A stretch of 64,000 nt of DNA from Lysinibacillus sp. B2A1 (GTDB taxonomy: Bacteria; Bacillota; Bacilli; Bacillales_A; Planococcaceae). A program made the position numbers and the translations under genes. The stretch is taken from the NCBI GenBank assembly GCA_002973635.1, contig CP027224.1, positions 2,428,501 to 2,492,500 on the forward strand, in the 5' to 3' direction. Under the pieces are notes generated by a model. The model saw only the letters and a list, made by a program, of their open reading frames with translations. It was not told the origin of the DNA and did not search any database. Positions within the stretch are counted from its first letter, which is position 1. Each line of letters starts with the position of its first letter. Positions 30,052 to 39,669 of the stretch are shown in pieces.

Positions 30052-30073
30052 CAATTACGCCAAGGCGAAATTG
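30052..30073. repeat. Palindromic hairpin, second family
   Basis: Arms CAATTACGCC and GGCGAAATTG separated by AA, preceded by ATCCGGACA. It resembles the hairpin at 3976-3997 (arms CAATTATG / CATAATTG, preceded by TTCTGGACG), with base changes on both arms that keep pairing. Confidence 0.6.
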
Positions 30074-30179
30074 ATGAGACAAATAGCATTAAGAATCTTA
30101 TGGATAAAACTATCAATCTAACTGATAGTGCGAATAAGCTAGATTTTCGGTATAATAGCCTTCGTAAGGAAGTGAGAAG

Positions 30180-30453
30180 ATGATACTATCGAAAAAAAGA
30201 TGGCAGGTGGAACGACCAGATGCCAAACTTGTACAAACATTACAAAATGACTTACAGCTGTCTGCAATTGCAGCGAAGATTTTAGCGGCACGAGGCTGCG
30301 CAACAACCGCTGATGCAGAGAGTTTATTAAATATGACAGAAGCAAATATTCATGATCCATTTTTAATGCATAACATGGCAGAAGCTGTAGCACGTATTGA
30401 GCAAGCACTTGAGAATGGGGAAAAAATATTAGTTTATGGAGATTATGATGCCG
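30180..30453 (+). CDS. recJ: RecJ single-strand 5'-3' exonuclease, 5' exon
   Basis: RecJ is a DHH-family exonuclease of recombination and mismatch repair. The first exon encodes the N-terminus through ILVYGDYDA plus the first base of the next codon, where DYDADG is metal-binding motif I. At 30454 the frame is broken by GTGCGAC, a group II intron 5' end. RBS AAGGAAGTGAGAAG precedes the ATG, with a TATAAT at 30151. Joining 30453 to 33228 restores GDYDADGVTSTTVMLN exactly. The combined protein is about 773 residues, normal for Bacillales RecJ. Confidence 0.95.
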
Positions 30454-33227
30454 GTGCGACACGTTTCTAAGTGAAAAGCTTAGACACTAGGGAGTCGCTT
30501 AATTTCCCTAGGAGAACTGATTTCTTGATAGGTGGAATGATAGGGTAACGCCTTGAAACGCCTACTCTGATACTCCGACATGCTTTAGCTAAGGTTGACT
30601 AGTGAAGTATGAAGCTCGGTGAAGTCGGCAGAGAGATACCGTAAGTAAGTTGCATTTGTAACTTACACGAAAGCTGTTCAGCGGTGGATGGTGTATCCTA
30701 TATGCCGGGAGTCCATAAAGTATCTATGGTTAGAATGTGCTGCACAAGCACTGACGAATCTCTGAATGTACGGGTCTAGACGTAGATATTACAGAAATGT
30801 AATAGGTGGCAGTGCCATCGTATGTGTGGGTGAGTAAAAATCTGCAGTTATGAAACCCCATAATTCGTTAAAGGCGAATTCAAGCATACAGGACTATAGG
30901 AGAAACCTAAGGATATATGCAAGGATAGAGGAATCGGAACGTGGAAAGCGAAGGATGTGGAGGTATTAACCGACCTATGAAGCAGTTCAGTAAATAAAGG
31001 GCATTGACCTACTAAAACTGATTTATCTTCGTGAGAGTGGAGTCATAGTACCTTTGAAACCATGATAATAAATGGTGGAGGGATAGGCTCTAGTCGGAAG
31101 TTTCAAAGACTTATAAATGCATAACAGACACAGATTCGAGTATGACTAATAGAATCACCACTTGAGAAAGGGGCTGATGTCTGTGGCAAATTCACGAATC
31201 GCACAACATGTTAAAAAGTCCAAGTTAAGAAATGCTGAATATTATAGTATGCAATCAACATTTGACATGCTATATGACCAGAGTAAAAACAATAGTAACT
31301 TCAAAAACTTAATGGGGATTATCAGTTCGTCTGAAAACATTAAGTTAGCGTATCGTAATATTAAGAAAAACACTGGCAGTAAAACAGCAGGGGTAGATGG
31401 TCGAACAATCGAACATATATCGAAGCTTACGGAGGAACAATTCATCCTCTATGTCAGAAACAAATTAAGAGATTACAAACCGAAAGCAGTAAGACGAGTT
31501 GAAATACCCAAGCCTAATGGTAAAACAAGACCACTAGGAATTCCTGCAATTTGGGATAGAATAGTCCAACAATGTATTTTACAAGTTCTTGAACCTATAG
31601 CAGAGGCAAAATTCTCAGGTAGAAGTCATGGTTTAGACCAAACCGTTCAGTAGAAAATGCAATTGCACAAAGTTATCGGTTAATGCAAAATTCTAAAATG
31701 TCTAATGTAGTTGACATAGATATTAAAGGATTCTTTGATAACGTATCACATGCAAAATTATTAAAACAAATGTGGACATTAGGTATACAAGATAAAAACT
31801 TACTCACGATTATTTCTAAAATGCTTAAAGCCAAAATTAAAATGCCAGATGGAAAAATTATTGAGAATGAGAAAGGTACACCACAAGGAGGAATTCTCTC
31901 TCCTTTACTATCTAATATTGTTCTTAATGAATTGGATAGATGGATTGAAAGCCAGTGGGAAAACACTCCGATTTGTAAGGATAAAATAATTATTCGAAAA
32001 GATAGAGGGAATTCAACAGATAAAGGAAATCAATATTACCATCTAAAGAAAACCCGATTAAAGGAATGTTACATTGTTCGATATGCAGATGATTTTAAAA
32101 TATTCTGTAGTAATCCTAATCATGCGAAGAAGTTATTTATCGCAGTCCCAAAATGGCTAAAAGATAGACTGGGCTTAGAAATTAGCGAAGAAAAATCAAA
32201 AATCGTGAATCTTAAAAAGGACTATTCTGAATTTCTAGGAATCAAAATGAAGTTAATTCCAAAAGGTCAGAAATGGGTAGTTAAAAGTCATATGTGTGAT
32301 AAAGCAGTACAGCGCACGAAGAATAACCTTAAAGAAATTATTAAAGGTATTCGATATGACAGTGGCTCAAATGACCAAGCAAGAAAAATAGCACTATATA
32401 ACTCAACTGTAATAGGACTTCATCAATATTTCCGTATAGCAACAATGATAGCCGAGGATATGGGAAACATCGCATATGAAGTAAATGCGTGTTTGAAAGA
32501 CCATCGAATGAAACGGCGAATAAAGAAAACGGGTGTTATCACTTCTGATTTCATCAAGAAAGAATACGGAAAAAGCAAGCAACTTAGATTTATATCACGA
32601 GAGCCGTTTCTACCTATTGGCTACATTAAACACAAAAGTCCAATGATGAAACGAAATGTAGTAAATGCATATACAAAAGAAGGTAGAGAAGAAATTCATA
32701 AAAACCTCTCTACTACTGATGTTGGTGTACTTCGTTTCTTAATGGAACATCCGATTTCACAACGAAGTGTCGAATACAACGACAATCGAATTGCATTATA
32801 CTGTGCACAAAGAGGTAAATGCCATGTAACAGGGCAGGAACTAAACCCGATGACGCTTCACTGTCATCACAAAGTACCACGATTGCAAGGTGGTACTGAC
32901 GAATACAAAAACCTCTGCCTCGTTGATAAAGACATTCATATCTTAATACATGCTAAAGATGAAGAAACAATCTCAAAGTATAAACATCTAATTACGAACA
33001 TGAAAAGTTTAAACAAGTTAAATACGCTAAGAGAGAAATTAGAAGTAGAACAATTAACAATCTAATTTGGACGATTAGACATATAAGAAAAGTGAATTCT
33101 GTTAAGTTATGTAGATTACCAAAGTTTTGAATCTATTCGATGGAACGCCGTGTGAGGTGAAAGTCTCACGCACGGTGTGAAGTGGGGGAAAAGCTAGAGA
33201 TAACTTCAAAGGCTTACCTATCACTAT
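30454..33227 (+). mobile_element. Group II intron (ORF-containing) inserted in recJ
   Basis: The 5' end is GTGCGAC, matching the group II consensus GUGYG. The 3' end is ACTAT, matching the terminal AY. Removal restores the recJ frame precisely. About 700 nt of structured non-coding RNA (domains I-IV) precede the encoded reverse transcriptase. At about 33150-33180 lies a domain V-like hairpin (GCCGTGTGAGG with a GAAA-type tetraloop and CTCACGCACGGT), followed by a short domain VI. Total length is 2774 bp. A candidate EBS1 is CGGCA at 30626-30630, complementary to TGCCG at the end of the 5' exon; that pairing is tentative. Confidence 0.93.
31177..33065 (+). pseudogene. ltrA: Group II intron reverse transcriptase/maturase with HNH endonuclease; one-base frameshift
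   Basis: This would be a retrohoming protein of about 629 residues. The RT domain has the fingers motif IPKPNGKTRPLGIP, QGGILSPLLSN and the catalytic YADD (residues in YIVRYADDFKIF). The maturase X region follows. A C-terminal HNH nuclease has CHVTGQ...HCHHKVPRLQGG and DIHILIHA. At 31632-31634 a TTT run lacks one T: the expected YGFRPNRSVENAIA needs TTTT, so the first frame stops at 31651. As written, the protein is split into 163-residue and roughly 460-residue parts. Whether the deletion is real is uncertain. Confidence 0.9.
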
Positions 33228-35272
33228 ATGGTGTGACAAGTACAACTGTCATGTTAAATGTGCTACTTGATCTTGGAGCTGATGTATCGTTTAAAATACC
33301 GAATCGTTTTATTCACGGCTATGGACCACATGAGGATCTATTTCGTGAAGCATATGACGAGGGTGTTCAGCTAATTATTACAGTAGATAATGGTATTTCA
33401 GGCATTGAACCAGTTCGTATCGCGAAGGAGCTTGGCATGGATGTTATTGTAACTGACCATCATGAACCAGGCGATGAATTACCACCAGCGGATATTATTT
33501 TACATCCTCGCATACCAAAAGGGCATTATCCATTTGGCGAACTTGCAGGTGTGGGTGTAGCTTTTAAGTTGGCGCATGCTTTATATGGTGAGTTACCTAC
33601 ACATCTAATGGAATTGGTAGCTGTCGGAACTGTAGCAGATTTAGTGCCATTAGTGGATGAAAATCGATATCTTGTAAAACGCGGAATAGAAGAAATGCGC
33701 CGTTCTCTTAGCCCTTGGGTGCTGGCAATGTGTGAAGTAGCAAGTACCGAGCAAGCTAAGATTAACGAAGAAACAATCGGCTTTTATTTTGGTCCTCGCT
33801 TAAATGCAGTTGGTCGCCTTGGAGAAGCGGCTCCAGGTGTAGAGCTATTAATGGCTGAGGATCATGCAAAGGCAACAGCATTGGCAAAACAGCTCAACGC
33901 ATGTAATAGTGAGCGCAAAGATATTGTTAAAAGCATAACAGATCAGGCAATCGCTCTTATTGAATCAGATGAAAAAATTCGGAATTCACTTGTTTTAGTT
34001 GTTGCGGGAGAGGGCTGGAATGCAGGTGTCGTGGGAATAGTTGCATCTCGGCTTGTTGAACTTTATTACCGTCCAACAATTGTACTTTCATTAGACAATG
34101 AAAGAGGGACAGCAAAAGGTTCTGCCCGTAGTATCGAAGGGTTCCATTTGTACAATGAACTAGCCAAAAATAGAGATATACTGCCTCATTTTGGTGGACA
34201 TCCTATGGCAGCCGGCATGACATTATCTATCGAGCATGTTGACGAATTACGATTACGCCTAGATGCTCAAGCAAAAGCGTGTTTATCAGAGGAGCAACTA
34301 ACACCTGTATTGGCTATCGATATTCCTTTAAAGCTAGATGAAATTTCTGCAGATGCTATCGAGGAGATTTCAACGCTCGGTCCATTTGGTACAGATTTTC
34401 CGAAGCCAGTTTATGTATTAGAGGATGTGGAAATAGCCTCTATGCGTAAAATAGGTGCAGCTGAAAATCATATTAAAATGGAGTTGACAGATGGCTATGA
34501 AAAATTAGATAGTGTTGGCTTTAATAAAGGTCATCTACATGAAGAGTTAACATATGGCATAAAAGTATCTTTTACAGGGGATTTACAAATTAATGAGTGG
34601 CAGGGACGTAAAAAGGCACAATTTATGATTGAAGATGTTCAAACAACAGAGTGGCAATTATTTGATATTCGGGGTATCCGTCAAACGGCTCGCTGGTTAA
34701 ATACAGTTCCGAAAGAAGAAGCAACATTTATTGCCTTCCGTCGAGAGACATTGACTTACTACCAATCTCTTATTGGTGAGCCTATTCTAGCAGTAGATTC
34801 TTCACTTTCAAATGTGGGACAAACCAATTATGTTGTGCTTTTAGATTTACCACAAAATGTTCAACTGTTAGAAAATGTATTACAAATAACTGCTCCATCC
34901 CGTATTTATGCGCATTTTTATATGCCTGATTCACAATATTTTAATGGTTTGCCGACGCGCGAGCAATTTGCTTGGTACTATAAATTTTTGAAAAACCGCC
35001 CTGCTTTTCCACTTAATATGCATTTAGCAGATTTAGCAAAGCATACAGGTTGGCCATTAGATTCATTAAAATTTATGACACAGGTGTTTTTTGAGCTTGG
35101 TTTTGTTAAAATGGAGAGTGGACTGACGACTGTCAACGTGAATGCCATAAAACAGGAGCTTACGGAGGCACCGTCTTACAAACAACGTTCAGAACAGATT
35201 GAAATGGAGCAAAAGCTTGTCTATGCCCCTTATATAGAATTAAAACAATGGTTTGATGAACGATTACATTAA
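33228..35272 (+). CDS. recJ: RecJ exonuclease, 3' exon
   Basis: It continues recJ after intron removal, from ATGGTGTGACAAGT. The codon split by the intron encodes the second D of DYDADG. The exon encodes the rest of the DHH domain (VTDHHEPGDELPPADI), the DHHA1 domain with GGHPMAAGM, the OB-like domain and a C-terminal Bacillales extension. In the unspliced sequence a downstream ATG at 33182 lies inside the intron tail and is not a natural start. apt follows about 33 nt later, matching recJ-apt in B. subtilis. Confidence 0.95.
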
Positions 35273-35305
35273 TAGACGAAAAAGGTTCGTAGGAGGAGCA
35301 ATATC

Positions 35306-35818
35306 ATGGATTTAAAGCAATATGTAACAACGGTTGAGAACTGGCCAAAAGAGGGCATTAGCTTCAAAGATATCACAACAATTATGGATAATGGACCTGC
35401 ATATAAATATGCAACTGATCAAATCGTCACTTATGCCAAAGAGTTAGGTGCAGAAATTATAGTAGGTCCAGAGGCTCGCGGCTTTATTATTGGGTGTCCA
35501 GTTGCTTACGCGCTTGAAATTGGCTTTGCCCCTGTTCGTAAACCAGGGAAATTACCGCGTGAAGTGGTAAGTGCTGATTATGGTCTTGAATACGGAAAAG
35601 ATACATTAACTATGCATAAAGATGCAATTAAGCCAGGCCAAAAGGTGTTAATTTGTGATGATCTACTTGCAACAGGCGGTACAGTTGAAGCAACGGTTCG
35701 TTTAGTGGAGCAATTAGGTGGCGAGGTTATTGGCTGTGCCTTTCTAATTGAATTAACAGAGCTAAATGGTCGTGCAAAACTTGGCGATTTAAACGTGAAA
35801 ACACTTATTGAATATTAA
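35306..35818 (+). CDS. apt: Adenine phosphoribosyltransferase
   Basis: Salvages adenine to AMP with PRPP. The PRPP-binding motif is [16 protein letters not shown], and the type I PRTase segments VGPEARGFI and KPGKLPRE are present. Its 170 residues are normal. RBS AGGAGGAG precedes the ATG. It is likely co-transcribed with recJ, in which case splicing also shapes this transcript. In B. subtilis relA follows directly; here about 6 kb of accessory DNA intervene. Confidence 0.97.
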   Translation: MDLKQYVTTVENWPKEGISFKDITTIMDNGPAYKYATDQIVTYAKELGAEIIVGPEARGFIIGCPVAYALEIGFAPVRKPGKLPREVVSADYGLEYGKDTLTMHKDAIKPGQKVLICDDLLATGGTVEATVRLVEQLGGEVIGCAFLIELTELNGRAKLGDLNVKTLIEY

Positions 35819-35830
35819 TACAGCTAAAAG

Positions 35831-35862
35831 GAAAGCGCCACATGCTTATGGCGCTTTTTTTA
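35831..35862 (+). terminator. Rho-independent terminator after apt
   Basis: AAAGCGCCA / TGGCGCTTT stem with CATGCTTA loop and a T-run. Confidence 0.92.
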
Positions 35863-35867
35863 TGGAT

Positions 35868-35950
35868 TTTTGATTGGCAGAGAAAATTGCTCGGTTTGCA
35901 ATAGCTTCCGCTCAGGTGCGCGAGAAAAACGCTCGGGTTGCCAGCATTCC
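35868..35950. repeat. Left part of a ~41-bp tandem repeat array, cut by an IS element
   Basis: One and a half units. The full unit begins GCTCAGGTGCGCGAGAAAAA and ends GCTCGGGTTGCCAGCATTCC. The array resumes after the IS at 37336. Confidence 0.75.
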
Positions 35951-36029
35951 TGAGGTTAGTATAAAAAGTGGACACGGAAAACTGAGAGTAGCTATGATAG
36001 AAATAACTATTTTAAAGGACGTGTACCGA

Positions 36030-36323
36030 ATGACTAAAAAAATAACCCAAGAATATCGTGATTATGTTGTGAAATTAGTAGTAGAAGAAAATCGAAAAGT
36101 AACAGAATTATCGTATGAATTAGGGCTTGGGGAATCTTCTATTCATCGCTGGGTAAAAAAGTATCGTGATGGAAAAAAGCAAGAAAATGGCGACGTAAAA
36201 TATATAACCCCTTCGGAGCTAAAGAAGTTAGAAGCAACTTATGAAAAGAAACTTCGTGACTTAGAAGAGGAGAATGCCATTCTAAAAAAGGCGATGCACA
36301 TCTTTGCCAAAAACCCGCAGTAG
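36030..36323 (+). CDS. IS3-family transposase OrfA (HTH subunit)
   Basis: A 97-residue protein with an N-terminal HTH (YRDYVVKLVVEENRKVTELSYELGLGESSIHRWVKKY) for terminal-repeat binding and a C-terminal leucine-zipper-like coiled coil (LEATYEKKLRDLEEENAILKK). ATG at 36030 follows AAAGGACG. Near its end it carries the slippery heptamer A-AAA-AAG at 36284-36290, in the phase needed for -1 frameshifting into OrfB. This yields the OrfAB fusion that acts as transposase in IS3 elements. Confidence 0.92.
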   Translation: MTKKITQEYRDYVVKLVVEENRKVTELSYELGLGESSIHRWVKKYRDGKKQENGDVKYITPSELKKLEATYEKKLRDLEEENAILKKAMHIFAKNPQ

Positions 36324-37201
36324 TGTTTGAATTTATTGAAGCGCATAAACAGGAGTTTTCGATTGTAAAGATGTGCCGCGTTTTAAAAGTGTCGACGAGT
36401 GGCTATTATAAATGGCTGGCAAAACAGGCAGCACCGATAACAGAAAAAGAAGAATATAAAATGAAAGTTACACAAAAAATTAAACAATCGTTTCATGAAA
36501 GCTATGGTACGTATGGCAGCCCGCGAGTACATAAAGATCTGTTGGAATGGGGTTATCCTCTTTCACAAAAAACAGTGGCAAACATCATGCGAGGACTGGA
36601 ACTGTGCGCAACACAGCCGAGAAGCTATGTGACGACAACAGATTCAAATCATGACGCACTGGTGTATCCGAATATACTGAAACGCATGTTTTATGTGGAA
36701 GAACCAGATCAAGTATGGGTCGCTGATATTACCTATATCCGAACGCTGGAGGGATGGGTGTATTTAGCGAGTATTATGGATCTGTATTCTCGTAAAATTG
36801 TAGCGTGGGAAATGGCCGATCATATGAAAGTAGATTTAGTGTTAATAGCTTTGAAAAAAGCGTTCTTCATACGCCGACCCAAAAAAGGACTCATTCATCA
36901 TTCAGACCGTGGGGCGCAATACTGTTCAACGGAATATATCGAACTTTTAAAAAAGCATGGTTGCCAAATTAGTATGAGTAAAAAAGGTGATCCGTATGAC
37001 AATGCCTGCATTGAATCGTTTCATGCGACCATAAAAAAAGAAATGATTTATCGCCAAAAATTCCAAACAAAGAAAGCAGCCTTCAAAGCGATAAATGGTT
37101 ATATTTCTAATTTTTATAATGAACATAGAAGACATTCGACCCTTGGCTATCGTTCACCGAACCAATTTGAACGCTTAACGTTTCAGAAACACGCAAGTTA
37201 A
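36323..37201 (+). CDS. IS3-family transposase OrfB (DDE integrase domain)
   Basis: A 292-residue integrase-fold protein with the DDE triad visible: D in VWVADITYIRT, D in IHHSDRGAQYCS, and E in NACIESFHATIKKE. The HTH_21-like N-terminus (SIVKMCRVLKVSTSGYYKW) is present. The GTG at 36323 overlaps the orfA stop (TAGTG), but the main product is probably the OrfAB frameshift fusion. No stop or frame break is seen, so the element may be active. Confidence 0.93.
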   Translation: MFEFIEAHKQEFSIVKMCRVLKVSTSGYYKWLAKQAAPITEKEEYKMKVTQKIKQSFHESYGTYGSPRVHKDLLEWGYPLSQKTVANIMRGLELCATQPRSYVTTTDSNHDALVYPNILKRMFYVEEPDQVWVADITYIRTLEGWVYLASIMDLYSRKIVAWEMADHMKVDLVLIALKKAFFIRRPKKGLIHHSDRGAQYCSTEYIELLKKHGCQISMSKKGDPYDNACIESFHATIKKEMIYRQKFQTKKAAFKAINGYISNFYNEHRRHSTLGYRSPNQFERLTFQKHAS

Positions 37202-37335
37202 TCTCAAAACCGTTTCAAGCGATGGAAATCAATTGTTCAAGCTCTTTGAACAATTGACTTCCATTGCCCACCAAACGCAGTGCGGTAGCTTTGAAGCTCT
37301 CACTTTATTATGTCCACTTTCTTGACAGAAGACCA

Positions 37336-37560
37336 TTCCCGCTCAGGTAAGCGAGAAAATAGCTCGGGTTGCCAGGAATTCCGCTCAGGTGTGCGAGAAA
37401 AGCGCTGGGGTCAGCGAAAGAACTGCTCGGTTCGCCAGCCAATTCACTCAGGTCAGTGAAAAACTGCTCAATTCGTCAGCCATATCGCTCAGGTCAGTGA
37501 AAAAACTGCTCGGTTCCCCAGTCGTATCGCTCAGGTCAACGAAAAAACTGCTAAGGACCC
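37336..37560. repeat. Right part of the ~41-bp tandem repeat array
   Basis: Five more diverged units start with C(G/A)CTCAGGT at about 37340, 37381, 37446, 37488 and 37529. Each has CGCT(CAGGTA)AGCG or CACT(CAGGTC)AGTG, a small hairpin with paired changes, then GAGAAAA or GAAAAAAC and (G)CTCGGTT-GCCAG. One unit contains an extra ~20 bp. Confidence 0.72.
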
Positions 37561-37671
37561 TGCCATACCACATGAATAGCCTATTAGATTGCTCAAACAG
37601 TCCACCTTATGATTTATAAGTGCAATCAAGTCCATAGACACTCTGCAATAAAGTTACGATCCCCATGAAAA

Positions 37672-38130
37672 TTATGCTTCATCGTAAGAGCGGATGATTT
37701 TTTGGATGGTTCTTAGTGTGTCATAGAAATTTGCATATTGATCAATGCCGATATCAGCAATAATTCTTTCTTGAATAGTCTGCCAAATAGGGGTAGCTTC
37801 GTTTAGTTTTTCTATTCCCTTATCTGTTAAAGAGATGATTTTCGTGCGTGCATCTTGTGGATTTCTTGTTAATTCAACATAGCCGCTTTGCTTTAATATA
37901 TTTATATTTCGCGTAACGGTGGTTTGGTCAAGTTGCAAAATTTCACCTAATCGGCTTATCGAAACGGTTTGTTGATGAGCAATATTGGCAAGCATTGAAT
38001 ATTGAGTGACCTTTAGACCTGTCGGCTGAAGCAACTTGTCATACAATTGCGTCACAACTCTTGTTTTTTTTCTAAGGTTTGCGCAAACACATATCTGCGT
38101 ATAATCTAGAGTCTTCAGATTATTCTCCAT
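37672..38130 (-). CDS. MarR-family transcriptional regulator
   Basis: A 152-residue regulator with a MarR winged HTH: TVSISRLGEILQLDQTTVTRNINILKQSGYVELTR, with the wing NPQDARTKIISLTDKG, framed by dimerisation helices. Two neighbouring cysteines near the N-terminus (YTQICVCANLRKKT) could be redox-sensitive, though that is inference. It is divergent from the MFS transporter, and two perfect 18-bp palindromes lie between them. It most likely represses itself and the transporter until an unknown ligand appears. Confidence 0.92.
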   Translation of the reverse strand: MENNLKTLDYTQICVCANLRKKTRVVTQLYDKLLQPTGLKVTQYSMLANIAHQQTVSISRLGEILQLDQTTVTRNINILKQSGYVELTRNPQDARTKIISLTDKGIEKLNEATPIWQTIQERIIADIGIDQYANFYDTLRTIQKIIRSYDEA

Positions 38131-38226
38131 TGTTCAGTTCCCCTTCTATGGATTCAGATAGCTTCAGTATACACCTATCATATGAGAAATACTGCTTGAC
38201 AGCTATAAATACTCTAATTATCATTA

Positions 38227-38273
38227 TATATGTATATACATATAATACAAATAAAAACATGTATATACATGTT
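38227..38273. promoter_or_regulatory. Twin palindromic operators between marR-type gene and MFS gene
   Basis: TATATGTATATACATATA (38227-38244) and AACATGTATATACATGTT (38256-38273) are perfect 18-bp palindromes sharing the core ATGTATATACAT, centres 29 bp apart. A TATAAT overlaps the end of the first. This is a good pair of MarR binding sites. Confidence 0.75.
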
Positions 38274-38307
38274 AATTCGAAAATCTTTCAAGAAATGAAG
38301 GTGTTAT

Positions 38308-39567
38308 ATGAAGCGTATTCATTATAGTTGGTTTATTCTCATTATCGCATTTTTTTCAATTATTGTAGCTGGTATTACTATGTCGTCTTCAGGAGTTTTT
38401 ATAAATTCATTTGAAAAGGAATTTAATTGGGATAGATCCTTAATTGCTCTAGCGTTTGCAGTTAGTTTATTTTTATATGGGTTTTCTGGACCATTTATGG
38501 CAGCATTACTTGAAGTAGCTGGTTTGAAAAAGATGATGCTAGGGGCAATGGCGACCCTCATAACAGGGCTGATACTTACACTTTTTATGAGTCAATCATG
38601 GCAATTAATCATTATTTGGGGAGGAATCATTGGTTTAGGGGCTAGCCTCTTTTTAACAGTACTAAGTCCATATGTCGCTAATCATTGGTTTGTAAAAAGA
38701 AGAGGGCTAGCAGTGGGGATTCTAACAGCAAGTACAGCAACAGGGCAATTAATTTTACTGCCTGTACTGGCTATTATCATTGAGCAGTTTTCTTGGCGAC
38801 ATGCGATTGGCTTAATTCTTCTACTTAGTACGCTCATGTTTATCATCATTTTGCTATTCATAAAAAACAAACCACAAGATATTGGGATGTTACCTTATGG
38901 ACAGGAAGAAGAGCTAGAATTACCCGAGGAGCATCATAAAAAAAATCCAATTACTATAGCTTTTAGTGGGCTATTTGAGGCCATAAAGATTAAAGAATTT
39001 TGGCTATTAGCGGGAAGCTTCTTTATTTGTGGTCTGTCAACAAGCGGATTAGTCGGAACTCATTTTGTATCTTATTGTATTAGCTTTGGTGTACCGCTAG
39101 TAACTGCCGCATCGTTTCTTTCTTTTATGGGCATATTTAATCTCGTTGGTACTACTTTGTCAGGGTGGCTATCGGATCGTTTTGATAATCGATGGTTATT
39201 GTTTTGGTACTATCTTTTAAGAGGAATGTCCTTGCTATTGCTTCCTTACGCATTAGCACAAGGTTCACTTCCCTTACTAGCGATTTTTACAATTTTTTAC
39301 GGATTAGATTGGATTGCCACTGTACCTCCTACCATTAGTATTGCTAGACAAACTTTTGGGACGAATAAAAGTGGTGTTATTTATGGATGGATTTTTGCAT
39401 CACACCAGGCAGGTGCTGCTCTAGCTGCTTATGGTGGAGGGCTTATTTATAAATTTTTCAATTCTTATACATGGGCTTTTTTCCTGGCAGGTGTTTTCTG
39501 TGCGTTAGCAAGCTTATTTGTTATTATGGTAAAAAAACAGCCACAAAGGCAAGCTCATACTGAATAA
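38308..39567 (+). CDS. MFS transporter
   Basis: A 419-residue, 12-helix major facilitator. The loop after helix 2 and the central loop are visible (a WLSDRFDNRWLL motif after helix 8 resembles the MFS A-motif), with a hydrophilic central loop near residues 190-215 (KNKPQDIGMLPYGQEEELELPEEHHKK). Overall it is closest in feel to the OFA/MCT-type MFS proteins of Bacillales. The substrate is unknown. It is divergent from a MarR repressor, which suggests inducible efflux or uptake. RBS GAAGGTG precedes the ATG. Confidence 0.88.
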   Translation: MKRIHYSWFILIIAFFSIIVAGITMSSSGVFINSFEKEFNWDRSLIALAFAVSLFLYGFSGPFMAALLEVAGLKKMMLGAMATLITGLILTLFMSQSWQLIIIWGGIIGLGASLFLTVLSPYVANHWFVKRRGLAVGILTASTATGQLILLPVLAIIIEQFSWRHAIGLILLLSTLMFIIILLFIKNKPQDIGMLPYGQEEELELPEEHHKKNPITIAFSGLFEAIKIKEFWLLAGSFFICGLSTSGLVGTHFVSYCISFGVPLVTAASFLSFMGIFNLVGTTLSGWLSDRFDNRWLLFWYYLLRGMSLLLLPYALAQGSLPLLAIFTIFYGLDWIATVPPTISIARQTFGTNKSGVIYGWIFASHQAGAALAAYGGGLIYKFFNSYTWAFFLAGVFCALASLFVIMVKKQPQRQAHTE

Positions 39568-39612
39568 TATTGAAAAAATGAACTCAATGATCTAATTGAT
39601 TTCATTTTTTTT

Positions 39613-39647
39613 TTGACTTATAACAAACAAAAGTTTATAATATAAAC
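39613..39647 (+). promoter_or_regulatory. psuK-psuG promoter with overlapping palindrome
   Basis: TTGACT (39613), a 17-bp spacer and TATAAT (39636-39641) form a near-consensus sigma-A promoter. The -10 lies inside the perfect odd palindrome GTTTATA-A-TATAAAC (39633-39647), a plausible operator for the HTH domain of the downstream kinase. Confidence 0.75.
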
Positions 39648-39669
39648 AAATATAATAAAAGGTGATGCT

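Larger units (their letters stand above)
35951..37335. mobile_element. IS3-family (IS150-like) insertion sequence
   Basis: A 1385-bp element with two overlapping ORFs. Its ends begin TG and finish CA. The inverted repeats share AAAGTGGACA and a nearby (A)GTGAGAG/CTGAGAG block. The four bases TTCC (35947-35950 and 37336-37339) flank it as a probable target duplication; CATTCC is in fact present at both junctions. The exact ends are inferred. It sits in a repeat array, disrupting no gene. Confidence 0.85.

Noticed and set aside
31629..31653. Programmed frameshift in the intron ORF
   Set aside because: The site lacks a recognised slippery heptamer and stimulatory structure, and other one-base losses occur in the window, so a deletion or error is simpler.
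33182..33230. ATG at 33182 as start of an independent RecJ
   Set aside because: It lies in intron domain V/VI, and such a protein would lack the N-terminal half of the catalytic motif.
35874..36029. N-terminal extension of OrfA into the repeat array
   Set aside because: It reads through the tandem repeats and the IS end; ATG at 36030 has a good RBS and the usual OrfA start.
37336..37560. Repeat array as a CRISPR
   Set aside because: Units are contiguous and diverged, with no uniform repeat plus unique spacers, and no cas genes are present.
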